From positions 196,963-260,962 of the forward strand of contig MU130362.1 in NCBI GenBank assembly GCA_015039465.1: a stretch of 64,000 bases of DNA, written 5' to 3'. This document shows, piece by piece, positions 1 to 11,248 of this stretch (position 1 is the first letter of the stretch; each line of letters starts with the position of its first letter). Under the pieces are notes generated by a model that did no database searches, had not been told where the DNA came from, and saw nothing but the letters and a program-made list of their open reading frames with translations. A program made the position numbers and the translations under genes. Origin of the DNA: Phlegmacium glaucopus. Taxonomy: Eukaryota; Basidiomycota; Agaricomycetes; Agaricales; Cortinariaceae.

Positions 1-439
1 CCTTGTTGTTACGAAAATGGGTGTGTGGGGTAGTGTGAGAAACAGAGGACGAAATCAACAAACAGTGTTGTGCACATCACATGTGGTCATGTGATCACAC
101 CCCTCGCACTGAACAAAATACACGATTTTGATGGCAACAAGGCATTACCATCTTGAGATTGTATAATTATATTATTTTTCTAGTAAAGTCAGGTGATTCA
201 TTTCCTAAGCTTGCAACTCAATTCTGCTCAGAATCTGCTCGGAAGTGGTCAGATTCTGCTCGGAAATTGGTCAGACTTAGATCTGATCAGAATCTGCTCA
301 GATAAATTGGCTCTATTACTGCCATTTGGGCTGGTAAATAATCTGACCGGAATCTGATCAGATCTGGTGGATCACAGCAAAGACCTCCACTGGTCCACAC
401 TCGAAAACAACACAAATATCCTTGGAGTTTTATTCTTCA
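1..439. other. Non-coding stretch with short GGTCAGATTCTG-like repeats
   Basis: No coding potential seen. Between about 226 and 366 the words TCTGCTCGGAA, GGTCAGA and TCTGATCAGA recur in both orientations. Such motif-dense patches mark the subterminal parts of hAT elements elsewhere in this window, so this may be a small decayed hAT-derived repeat. I could not define terminal repeats or a target duplication. Confidence 0.3.
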
Positions 440-1927
440 ATACTCTAAAGCCAGGCCCCTTGGTTTGACACCAGTCTTTTAGGCAAGGTTTTGCCAGTAT
501 AGCACGGGTTTAGTTGGCCATTGCATTCATCTTTGCTGAACTTCAAGATTCCCTTTGTCTTGTGTTCGATATAATTCTTTCCAATTTAAATATATAAGTG
601 AATGCGGCTGTAGATATCTCTGGGGTCTATATCTTCAACAGATCATTTACGTCTGACTACATTTACTGGACCCAACGACCCGTTGCGACAGATGGTCATT
701 GCATATTTGGTCACTTCACTCAATATTGAGTGTTACCCTTCCTTTGATCATGTGACATAATAATACCATGTAGTACTCAATTTTTCTACTGTGAGGCGTC
801 AGTCGAGCGCCATGCCTTGACTCTCCCTGTCTGTCCCTCATCTCCCATACCATTATGCCTGATCGCCATCAGTATCCCTATCCATGATATATGGTACTGG
901 CAAATCATGGATCACGATGATTGATATCAACTATCCACGACGACCCCAACCTACTGCTCTCCACCTACAATGGTTCAGCCATTAAACACACTCTCACATG
1001 TCCTTGGGCCCAGCTCCGAGTCGCACTCTGTCAAAATATGTTCTTTCCTTTTTGGATTTGAGAACCTGGCCTCTCTATAATTCAGGGTCACGTCAGCTGG
1101 TGCCCAGGTTTTAAACTTGATTTCATCCTTGGACTGGAGACTAATCTATCATTAGTACTCTCAACCCAGATCAAATATACCCGCAGGCGATCCAGTTGGC
1201 GAGGATGGTCTAACTTTGTAAGTATACAGCATCTAAATAGCAACATAGAGGAAAGCAAGAAATTTAAAGTTTGCTGAGGGGAGAGCATAGATAGATAGCA
1301 TGTAAGTAACCAACTTGAATTACAAGTGTTTCATGAAAAAATAACCCAAGAACCTATTGAACTACCCTTTTATCTTGTTAAAAGCATATTGACATAAATT
1401 TTCTGTGGCAGGTAGCAGCAGAGTTCCTCATTGTGGTACCAGTGGCATGGGATTCTGGTATATCCACTTCTGATGAAAGATTTGAATGAGGCTATGAGGT
1501 GTGCTGAAATTCCAAGGGTTGGGTGGACCGCAGAGTAGGAGGATATAAGTGTTCAACATTGTTGGATGAAGAAGTTGACTATTGAATTGGTTTTTGACCA
1601 TATTACTCATGTTTTTGAATGATCACCTACAGTGCGACATGCTTCTGGCTCGGTGTGGGATGTTCTGCAAGACTGATAAGGTATTGTGCCGGTGTAACCA
1701 TATTTATGAGTATTACGCTTATAGGATTGTCAAAAGGTGCAGCTTACTTGAAGGCCCATCTGTAGAGGGGGTACAGGGTACGCTAAGAGGAGTCCACTCT
1801 GAACCATAGGCTTCAGTAATTATCCCAGAGGCAAGAAAGACGATATGATTACCAAGAGGTGGTTGACCAGTATTATAGGAGAGTTTGTATTGGATGTGTT
1901 CCAACTATAATCCACAATGTAGTCACC
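440..1927 (+). repeat. Dispersed gene-derived repeat, copy A (degenerate)
   Basis: This stretch is collinear with 21470-23095 (copy C) and with the reverse complement of 19490-20690 (copy B). Shared landmarks are a cccacgacgaccccaac-like block near 935, a cttggactgga block near 1130 followed by a GTAAGTAT donor-like site near 1219, and a C-terminal exon-like block at 1411-1600. Reading frames are broken here by several stops. Gypsy-1 is inserted in it. The repeat seems to resume just after the 3' LTR, because 16757-16800 resembles copy C around 22965-23005. It is best read as a pseudogene copy of an unidentified host or transposon gene. Confidence 0.6.
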
Positions 1928-2496
1928 TGTTACATTCTGTCACACGTTACTCCGGTCCAACTCCGTTGGAGTTGTTTCCGGTAGTCCGTACTCTGTTCCA
2001 GTACTTTCCCTTGTCTCCGACTCTACTCCTCCTACATCAGACTCCGAGACTTCTCCGTATCACTCCAACTCTTCCAATGATATCCCAAACCCCTTACCAC
2101 ACCTTAACTATTCCTTTGTCATCACTTTCCCACTATCAGTCAGCACACCAGCCATGGATTATTCACCCAAGAATGCAGGACCTTTTCCGGGAGCAGAACA
2201 CAGCACTTATATTTATATTCTATATTTCGGTTGCAATTCCTTTTATATTTAAAGTACTTGAACTTGTATGTTTTCCCTCAGTTCAAATATCAACTTAGTT
2301 TCCTCCTCTTGTTCGTCCTCTAAGTCACTGAGGTCTTCTGACTTTCCATTCTCTTCCATTTCCGAAATCAGGACATTGTAGGAGCTGGGCGGCACAGCAC
2401 ATACGCTGAGGCCAAAGTCCTTTCCATTACTTGTTCCGGTTCCATTCCGTCCGATCTGGTGTTACTCCAACGTGACCCCTTGTTTTGAACTTAACA
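1928..2496 (+). repeat. Gypsy-1 5' LTR
   Basis: Begins TGTTACATTC and ends CTTAACA. It differs from the 3' LTR at 13 internal positions plus the last base, with no indels. Twelve of the 13 internal differences lie in CG versus TG or CA dinucleotides. An open frame of 137 codons across it is not considered a gene. Confidence 0.9.
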
Positions 2497-2527
2497 GTAT
2501 ATTTGAACTGCTCAACCCACTCCTTCT

Positions 2528-3720
2528 ATGCTAACTCGTTCTAAAACTTCCAAAACCCAATTACCAATACAAGAATTTATGTCCCAAGAACACACCCCCA
2601 CTAGGCAGACCCCTTTGCCCGATGTAGTTGAAGAGGCTAGTCATATTGATGAACCTCAGAGTACTACGGACGATGTTGAGTCTCCTTCTATTCCTTTCAA
2701 TCAACTCGTTTCCGCTTTGAATTCCCTCGGGAAATCTTCAGCCAAGTCCGGCTGGCAGACTTAGAGAGCCCGAACCCTTCATGGGTAAGGATCCTAAGAA
2801 ACTGAAAGCTTTTCTTTTCCAGTGTAGGCTCTATTTCTGGAGCTCTTCCAACACATTCCGAGACGACTCCAAGCGAGTAACATTTGCTTTGTCCTATCTC
2901 CGGGACGTTGCTCAGGAATGGTTCGAACCTGGAATTTCCAGACTCACCAACAAACTTCCGTCTTGGCTTGAAGATTGGGATCTCTTTGTGGACGAGCTCC
3001 AATCCAACTTTGGCCCTTACGACAAATCCGCCGACGTAGAGAACTCACCAATCTCCAAATGAAGGACGGCCAACGTATCTCCAATTACTTAGTCTGGTTC
3101 AACTCCTTGGCAGTCCGCTGTACTTGGGGTGAGCCCGCTCTTAGGTATAGGTTTTACGAAGGCTTACCTTCCTGACTCAAGGATGAAATTACCAAAGGAG
3201 ACGGCAAGCCTCGGACTTTAACTGCGATGCGTCAAAAAGCTCAAAATGCCAATGCTTGACACTGGGAACGTATGCAAGAACATTCTCGGGAACCAGCTCC
3301 ACAGCAACACCAAAACCCTCCTCCTAAGGGTCCTACCCCTTCTTCATCCTCCTCTGTACCCTCTTCCAACCCTTCTTCCATTTCCGGAAAACAGTCTCGG
3401 CCTTCGGATCAAAAGTCCGTTAAGCCCGCAGACTCCGGTAAGACTTCTCTTACTTCTCCGAAACCTAATCTAGAAGGCAAGCTGGACTCGCGGGGTAGAC
3501 TTACCCAGCAAGAAAGGCAACGCCGGATAGATAATAAGCTCTGTCTTTTCTGTGGCAAGCCCGGTCATATTGTTCCTGACTGTAGGCTTGCTAAGGCAAG
3601 CTCCACTAAAGGCCGAGCCTCTACCGTTTCTGATTCTGTTTCCGAGTCTGCTCCGGCTAAGCCAAAGGACTCTGGTTTGGAGAAAAAAAAAGACTAAGCA
3701 ATTCACTGGACTCAGCACAG
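2528..3720 (+). pseudogene. Gypsy-1 gag, nucleocapsid part (broken)
   Basis: The start at 2528 gives a Ser/Pro-rich N-terminus, followed by the retrotransposon gag core (PKKLKAFLFQC near 2790, AQEWFEP near 2911). A CCHC zinc knuckle (CLFCGKPGHIVPDC) lies at about 3541-3582. One-base frameshifts are needed near 2745 and 3045. In-frame TGA codons occur at 3173-3175 (after LPS) and 3257-3259 (after NA); arginine fits both places. At 3683-3691 a run of nine A residues separates the gag frame from the frame that continues into pol (a +1 shift). That could be programmed or simply an indel. The frame resumes after the hAT insertion at 7552. Confidence 0.85.
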
Positions 3721-3724
3721 TCTA

Positions 3725-6700
3725 TAGGGAATGTCACGGGCTACCCTGGGGTTTTTCAGGGCAACCCGTGCCCGTACCCGTTAAAACCCGTACCCGTACA
3801 CAAGGGTATGGGTTTTGATAGGTACGGGTCATGGGTTGGGTATAACCCATGGGTATCAAAACCCGTACAGGATTGAAACACGGGTTCACATTAAAAGCGA
3901 CTGTAACAGAAAAAAAGCTATCTAATGTACACTAGATAGCATCCCAATCATCACCCAAGTTGTCTTCCTCCTCATCTGAGCCCACTTCAGGTAACACAGT
4001 GGCTGCCTTCACGTCCTTGTCCCTCACATAGCCCATCTCACTCCAGATACCAAGACATAACAGGGCCCGCGTCGACTGAACAGAGAGCCGGTTACGTATG
4101 TGCGACAGGAGAAGTCGGCCTTGGCTGAAAGTACGTTCAACGTCGACCGATGTTGCTAAAACAAGTTGATGGTCAAGATATTTTCTGACATTGGGATTTA
4201 AGAATGTACCTGGGATTGACAAGTAATCTAGTGCCATCCGATGAAGACGAGGGTACACATGTTTGTGCTCATACCACCAGGCTAGGGCATCGGTGACGTG
4301 CTCGGGATCAGTGCCCAGATATCTATCCAATTCGCTACGCAACTCTGCTGGTCTGGGTGCTTGAAGGGAGGGCAGATTATCGAAGATGTTTATGGATGAC
4401 TTGGGTGGTGCAGTCTATAGTAAACGGTGAGACTTTTTATATAGGATGACGGTTTGAAACACGTACTTTTGCTTTAGAAAGTTGAGTCTCCTGCAAGGTT
4501 GCCCAACTTGGGTCCGGGGATCTGTATGATAGATCAAATTCTGTACGGACAATCTCCTCTGCCCGCTCGATCCAGTCATCCTGCCATCCTGCATTCTTGA
4601 AGTATTGGAGCTTGTGACGAGGGTGCAATACTAGCAATAGATGAGAAACAATTAAAACTGTAAGAAAAGTTGTACCCATTGCGATCCTGAACACCTCAGA
4701 GTGATCCGTTTTGTCGTAGTACCGGTTAAGAGTTTTTTTGCCAATTGCGAGGGCAGCCTTGATTGCGAGAGGGTATTTATTGTTGATGGTGGCCGTAGCA
4801 AGGTGTTCATCGATGTGATCCATGGCGGGGATGACAGTGGCAATGCTGGGTGTCCCTCGGGAAAAGAATAAAGTTGCATCCTTGAATATCTATATAACAA
4901 GTGAGTAGGGCAGATAGAAATTGAGAATAACATCATACCTTGAGAACATCCCAAAGCTGGCGTGCAAAATTCCAGTCGTCTTCGCTGAGCTCATACTGCC
5001 TCAACTTCATATCACGATCCCCAGTGATTGTGTTGATTGCTGCGATATGCTCGACAGCAAAGTCAAGCATGTCAAATGTTGAATTCCAGCGAGTCGTTAC
5101 ATCACGGGGTATCATACGCTTGGCAAGTTCGAGATCGTTGAGGATCGAAAACCATTGTGGTAAGATAATGGTTGTTGAGTTTTTTATAGCGAATGCAACC
5201 TTTCGCAGCTGAAAGGAGAATTAGATAACGAAATATTATGTAATTGATTTCTTACCTTGGTCAACAACAACCTGACAGGTTGAACACTTATCGCCAGCTC
5301 ATTCAACTCGGCTCCTGTCATCTCATCATGTTCATCTATCCACCCCTCATCATCATCATCTTCTACAGAATCAGAATCATCCCCGTCGCCAGCACTTGCC
5401 GTTATTTCTTCTTCCAGGTCAATATCACCAGCAAGCTTCAAAAGCTCAATCGTAGCCACATCCAGCATAGGATCGTCCTCATCCCTGACATCTGATGCTT
5501 TCTTGGATTTGGGTAAGTCGAATTGTCGAATGATGCTCTTCACCACGAGGTTTAATACGTGCAAGAAACACCGAGTTTGATTTGCAGGACCTGGGAAGTC
5601 GTCAAGCAAATGGGCGAGTTCTTCAATCATTGTGTCGTTGTTTGATGCATTGTCACAGGTAATTGAGAGGATCTACACATATCCAGTGAGTCAATTACAC
5701 CCTCTCCACAAGATAACTTGCTCACCTTGTCACTAATCCCAAAATCTTTAAGGATCTTCGCAAACGCAGCTGCCAAATTGAAGCCAGAATGTGAGCATGC
5801 AAGTTCCACGATGTCAAGAAGCATTGCCATGGGCACCCCTTCGTCTTTGAAATGGACTGTAACCACCACGTATGCCTTGTGATTTGGGGATGTCCATGCA
5901 TCGGTTGCAAAGTTCAGTGCCCCTTTGTGTTCCTGGAGTGGTTGAAGCCTTGAAGGTGAGTTTACAATGAGGAATATATATATCATGGTACTGACTTGTA
6001 AGATCTTTGCAACGCGTTTTCGGACGTTAACGAACACATTCCATACATCACGGGAGACAGTTTCAGCAGAAGGAATGTGGTATGCCGGCCTTCCAGTCTT
6101 CATAAGGCTGCGGAAACCACGATCAGTCACAGTTTTGAATGGTCGTTTATTCTCTGACACCCAACGGACAATTTCGGCCCTACGAATGGCATAGGAAGTC
6201 AGGTGGAAAAAGGTTGCTTAAAGGTATGTTTCTTACCTTGCTTCGGTTGAAGTATGCTGACGGTGCGAATAGGTGACCTTGCCTCTCCCAATACGTTCAA
6301 ACTCGGCCGTAATCGTCCCATCACGCAACTTCGTCTTCAGCAAGATTGCGCGTGCAGCCTCTAAATCCTTGGTACCATCTGCCGACTTCACTGCTTCAGC
6401 ACCCCAACATTTCGTCGCATGCCAACGCAGGCCACTTGTTGACTTCGCATCGGCCTTGTCCAAATATCGACGAACATCCCTCCCATTCTTATCTCGACAC
6501 CTCCCAGCTGCACATTCAAATATGTGAGCCTGGCGGCCATCCACGTAGTCAATGCGAGGCAACGTCCTGAAAAAGACATAGATAGGTGAAGTCCAATCCT
6601 TGGACAATTGTTCTATTGTACTAATGGTTAGTTTAGTGTCTGAGGCAATAATCAAGCTGCGTACCCAATTTGGCTTCATCACTTTCTTCAGGCGCCTCAC

Positions 6701-7551
6701 CCTCTTCATTTCCACTAGAGGCGGGATCTTCCTCAATGTCATCATCACTCCCATCAGTGGCTTCCAGGACGTGTCGTGGATTGTGAGGTGGGACAGAGGT
6801 GCAGTAATCTGACTCGTCCTCAATCTCTTCAACCTCAACGGAGGGGCGCCGTTTCATAATGATAGGTTTCCTTGTAGATGTGGTGGATTTGTGAGGTGGT
6901 GCTGGGGTGTCGACATCATCATCACTCCCATCGGTGGCCTCCAGGATGTGTTGTGGATTGCGAGGTGGGACAGAGGTATGGTAATCCAACTCATCCTCAA
7001 TCTCCTCAACCTCGACAGAGGGGCGTCATGGTCGTGGGGCTGGTTTCACGGCTGCCTTTGTCATAGTCTTTGTTTTCGCAGAGGCCTGAGTCGAAGAGTG
7101 TTTTTGGGTAGGTGCTGGTTTTGTACTCCGTTTCTTTGCTTCTAATTTCTTCCTCTTTCGTTCCACCTCAGGGTCACCATTAGTAGTCACCTTTGTCGAA
7201 AGTTTACGTTTACGAGGGCCAGAGGCCTCAGGAGAATCTGTCAGCATAGGTTTGGGATTTGGGATGTAGTTCTGACAGATGCGGATATATTTTTGCAATG
7301 CAATTATTTTTTTGTTGGGATCAATGCCACAGGCACTGTATACAGTAGGAAGGTCTGCCGTCTGTTGCCGCCCAATATTTGCTAGGCAGTGCCAAATACC
7401 CATTGAGCAAGTAGCATTCATGTACAAAACCCGCTGTGCCCGCGTCATGGGTGCGGGTTGGGCAAGGGTTACTAAACCTCAACCCGTACCCACACCCGTA
7501 TGCACCCATGGCCTCTACCCGCATGGGTTTACAAACCCGTGACATTCCCTA
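3725..7551 (-). mobile_element. hAT-1: autonomous-type hAT transposon nested in Gypsy-1
   Basis: Terminal inverted repeats TAGGGAATGTCACGGG are present at both ends. Subterminal stretches (3740-3890 and 7440-7540) are packed with GGGTACGGGT/ACCCGTACCC words in both orientations. The flanks carry agcacag at 3714-3720 and 7552-7558; removing the element and one copy restores the retrotransposon frame. Four extra bases (tcta) lie between the left duplication and the repeat end. The transposase is on the minus strand. A 363-bp relative with perfect 8-bp duplications lies at 54422-54784. Confidence 0.92.
3932..7448 (-). pseudogene. hAT-1 transposase, multi-exon, one premature stop
   Basis: Transposase that would cut and paste hAT-1. 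In order: a basic/acidic N-terminal linker (from about 7448), a BED-type zinc finger (ECAAGRC ... TSGLRWH near 6400-6520), the RNase H-like core (LNFATDAWTSPNHKAYVVV near 5870-5920, ITCDNASNNDT near 5640, PGPANQTRCFLHVLNLVV near 5545-5590, DVTTRWNSTFDML near 5070-5110) and the hAT C-terminal dimerisation domain (SVDVERTFSQGRLLLSHIRN near 4080-4140), ending at 3932. Clear introns are 6613-6664 and 6180-6236, with others between the remaining exon blocks. A single in-frame TGA at 7026-7028 interrupts the linker. The sequence after it repeats a downstream module (VEVEEIEDE ... LEATDGSDDD), and that module shows the frame is the same. The core itself looks intact. The true start is uncertain. Confidence 0.85.
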
Positions 7552-8257
7552 AGCACAGATGGTGAATTGCGAGAAGCCCTGTGCTGAGCTTGTTGCAGTT
7601 CTAAATGCAATAATTTCTCCAAAAACCTGAGCAGTCTTTGTTTCTCTTCTTTGCATTCAATTTCCAAATGTCGATTTTTCCGCTTTCATTGACAGTGGTT
7701 CCACTCACTGTTTCATGGATGAGCATTACGCGAAGTCCAATGATTTTCCTATTTTTCCTATTACTCCTATGATTCTCCGTCTCATCAATGGTTCTTCTCC
7801 AGGCATGATCACCCATGCTACCATTGCTTCCATTCAGTTCTCATGTGGTACCATCCACAAAATCCGATTCTTACTAACCAAACTGGATTCCAATTTTCCT
7901 GCTGTACTCAGGCTTGACTGGCTCACCCAACATAATCCGTTGATTGACTGGGTCGATAGCAGTGTAACTTTCCGAGACCGTATAGTTATCCTTCCAGTTC
8001 CCATTTCCATTTCCACCAAGGCACCCGTTCCTGTATCTGACATTACAATGTCCGATACGGTTTCCACGAGTTTGAAGGTTGAAAAACCTTCCGAGACTAT
8101 TCCAGAACCACTTCCTGATATCCCTTTTGTTCCCAAACCATTGACCGCTCCTAAAATTTCCTTAGTGTCTGCTGCAGCTTTCATGAGGTCCATCCGTTTT
8201 GAAGGAGCCCAATGCTATTCCATTTCCGTTCATGATCCAGTCGAGGCTGCTGGCCGT
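7552..8257 (+). pseudogene. Gypsy-1 pol, protease segment
   Basis: This continues the gag-pol frame after hAT-1. An in-frame TGA at 7628-7630 is followed by the aspartic protease, with the DSG active-site triad in FIDSGSTHCFM near 7680-7715 and a hydrophobic flap and body to about 7990 (LDWLTQHNPLIDWV). A Ser/Pro/Thr-rich linker leads to the reverse transcriptase. The linker is cut at 8258 by a solo LTR and resumes at 9144. Upstream and downstream codons join in frame when one copy of the ccgt duplication is removed. Confidence 0.85.
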
Positions 8258-9139
8258 TGATGTACCTGCAGTGTGATCAAACTGCAAGTAGTAACATAGT
8301 TCAGAGGGGCTAATGTAGATTTCCTCGATAGAATTTAAAGAGAAGTCCGTGGTATTGAAATACGCAAGAAGAGTAGACCGCGGGGATAGCGAAGTTCGCG
8401 AATGATAACGCGGTTTGCGAAGTAGCTTGAAGGATGAGACTATTGACTTAGAATGTTGCTGCAAAGTTTGTGGGATCAAAACTCTGGCCGTCTCCTTTTC
8501 ACCCTTGCCTCCTACTTGCTACAGGTACTTAATACAAGAGTAACAAGCTAAGCCAGGTGCGGGTATGCGAAACAGTAATGTAAAAATTGAGCTAATGCGA
8601 AGTCACATGAGCCCAGTAGTTTGGTAACAAAGGAATAGGGGATAGAATAAAAATAAAAGTGATGAGTAAGGAGGTCAGTTGGATGACCTCCTGTTTTGAA
8701 GGAGATGATAAAATAATAATATATATGGAAAGTTAAAGGAAATTAAGTTGAGAACAACACGGACCATGATCAAACCAGTGAAAGGGATGCGTATGCGAGC
8801 CGTGACAGACCGCAAGATTAAAGAGAAGCTGTGTGAAGATGTGGTTGCGAAGGAAAGAAATGGTCAAGTCCGGTATTGATAGAGAAAGCTGAAGATACGT
8901 TGAAGTATGAAGTGCGAAGAGGAACGAGGGTGCGTTGGATAGTTACAAAGGTCGTAGGAGTGATGTGCGAAGGTTATGCGAGGATTATAGTATGTTGTGC
9001 GAGGTGCGAAGGATGTGCGAGAACCGCAAACAAAGGTGCGAATGAAACTGGTACCCGCGAGGTATCCGCATATACTGCGAAGTTGGTAAAAGGCAAAAAT
9101 AACTAGTTTACGAACCTAGAGGTTATATGGGTCCTATCA
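8258..9139 (-). mobile_element. Solo LTR of the TGAT...ATCA family, minus orientation
   Basis: The 882-bp insert starts TGATGTACCTGC and ends GGTCCTATCA. It is flanked by the 4-bp duplication ccgt (8254-8257, 9140-9143), and excision restores the pol frame. Its reverse complement is collinear with 62617-63419: shared TGATAGGACCCA start, an actcatcac block, gttttgatcccac, and a GGTACATCA end. The segment 8860-9090 (plus strand) is dense in TGCGA words. No coding region seen. Confidence 0.88.
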
Positions 9140-9143
9140 CCGT

Positions 9144-11248
9144 TCTGCCTCAGCCTCCGCTACACCTTCCAATTCCAACCTGGACAGTGTTCTGGAAATA
9201 TACCACAAATTTTCGGACATCTTTTCCAAGGGCAAGGCTAACACTCTAGCGGATCATCGAGAGTATGACTTAAAAATTGAAATTGATGAGTCCGCTAAGC
9301 CCCCTTTGGGTCCAATTTATCCCCTTTCCAAATCCGAGTTAGGAACGCTCTGAGAATTCATCAACGAGCACCTAAACATGGGTTTCATCCGCCCCTCTAA
9401 GTCTCCTTTCGGAGCACCTGTCCTGTTTATCAAGAAGAAGGACGGGTCACTCCGGCTTTGCGTCGACTTCCGAAAACTCAATGCCATCACTCGGAAAGAC
9501 AAGTATCCCTTACCCCTTGTTTCCGACTTATGGGATGCTCCCCGCATATCCGGAATATTCACTAAAATCAATTTAAAGCATGCCTACCATCTCGTCCAGA
9601 TTGCTGCCGGAGACGAGTGGAAGACTGCTTTTTGTACCCGCTATGGCTCCTTCAAATGGCTCGTCATGCCGTTCGGACTTACCAATGCCCCTGGCGGTTT
9701 TCAACCCTTCCTTAACACCATTTTTGCTGACCTTTTAGATGTGTTCATAATCATCTATCTGGACGACATCCTCATTTTCTCCATCAACGAAAAAAATCAC
9801 ATCAAATATGTCTCTGAAGTCCTCCGACAGCTTCGAGATAATAATCTCTTCGCCAATGGTAAGAAATGTGTTTTTCACACCGATTCCGTCGAGTACCTGG
9901 GTCACATGATCGGTCCTGATGGCCTTTCTATGGATCCGGCGAAAGTCCAAGTCATTCAAGACTGGCCGGAACCTCGGAAAGTCAAAGATGTTCAGTCCTT
10001 CCTTGGTTTTGCTAACTTCTACAGGCATTTCATCCACAACTACTCCGACATTGTGGTTCCGTTGACTCGTCTCACCCGGAAAAATATTCCGTGGGTTTTT
10101 GATGACAGTTGCCACCTTGCTTTTAAGACTCTCAAGGAGGCTTTTGTTTCTGCTCCGGTGTTAACACATTGGAAGCCTAACTGTCCTATCATTGTCGAAA
10201 CTGACGCATCCGATTACGCTTTAGCAGCTATCCTTTCCATCCGTGATTCCGATGGAGAAATCCATCCCATCGTGTATCGTTCTCATACCTTCTCCGGTGC
10301 AGAATTGAATTACAACGTTCACGATAAGGAACTCCTTGCCATTTTCAAAGCTTTCAAAGCTTGGCGTCACTACCTTGAAGGTGCTAGTTTCCCAATTGAT
10401 GTGGTTACTGACCATAAAAATCTAGAGTACTTCGCGACCACCAAAGTCTTATCCCGGCGTCAAGCCCGGTGGTCCAAGTACCTTTCCGCATTCAACATGG
10501 TTATCAGATTTCGCCCAGGCCATCTCGGAACAAAGCTGGACGCGCTGACTCATCGTCCTGACCTCTATCTAAAGGAGGGAGGGAAAGATTACGGTGAAGT
10601 CAATCCACACAATTTTAAACCTATCTTTTCCTCCAAACAACTTTCCGCTTCACTCCGAGCTACTTCATTACTTCCCACTGTACTCCGTGGTATCTTTACC
10701 ATGGATGTCAAAGAGCTCAACAAGGGGATTCTTTCTGCTCTTTCTACGGATCCCCTTGCACAGTCCTACTTATCGGATCTAGACAATCCGAAGTATGCTA
10801 GATGGTCTAAGGACTCTTCCGGATTTGTCTGGATTGATCAACAGATCTATGTTCCAGATTCCGGAGATCTTCGTCTCCGTGTCCTTCATTATTATCATGA
10901 CCATCCTGTCTCCGGACATTTCGGTGTCAATAGGACTCTTGCGGTTATCCGTCGAGAGTACACTTGGCCCAGTATCTGTGTTTTTGTCACTGATTATTGT
11001 AGAACTTGCACAACCTGTTCTCGGTCCAAAGCCAAACATCATAAACCATATGGCTTACTCCGACAACTCCCTGTTCTGTCCCGTCCCTTGGACTCCATCT
11101 CCATGGATTTCATTGAACACCTTCCAGACTCCGAAGGTTTCACTGCGGTCTTAGTCGTAGTAGACCGTTTCACGAAACAACCCATTTTCATCCCCACATA
11201 CGACACCATCACTTCCGCTCAACTTGCTGAACTATTTGTCATCCACGT
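9144..11248 (+). pseudogene. Gypsy-1 pol: reverse transcriptase, RNase H, integrase N-terminus
   Basis: After a short linker and a TGA at 9351-9353 (TL*EFINEHL; arginine is usual here), the frame is open to the next insertion. The reverse transcriptase carries [38 protein letters not shown] and the catalytic YLDDILIF near 9760. RNase H follows ([30 protein letters not shown]). The integrase has its HHCC zinc module (HPVSGHFG ... [11 protein letters not shown]) and the first catalytic aspartate ([11 protein letters not shown] near 11105). The frame is cut in FVIHV by the solo LTR at 11249. Confidence 0.92.

Noticed and set aside
1885..2298. 137-codon frame, repeated at 16052-16558
   Set aside because: It lies mainly in the Gypsy-1 LTRs and its repetition follows from the LTR pair.
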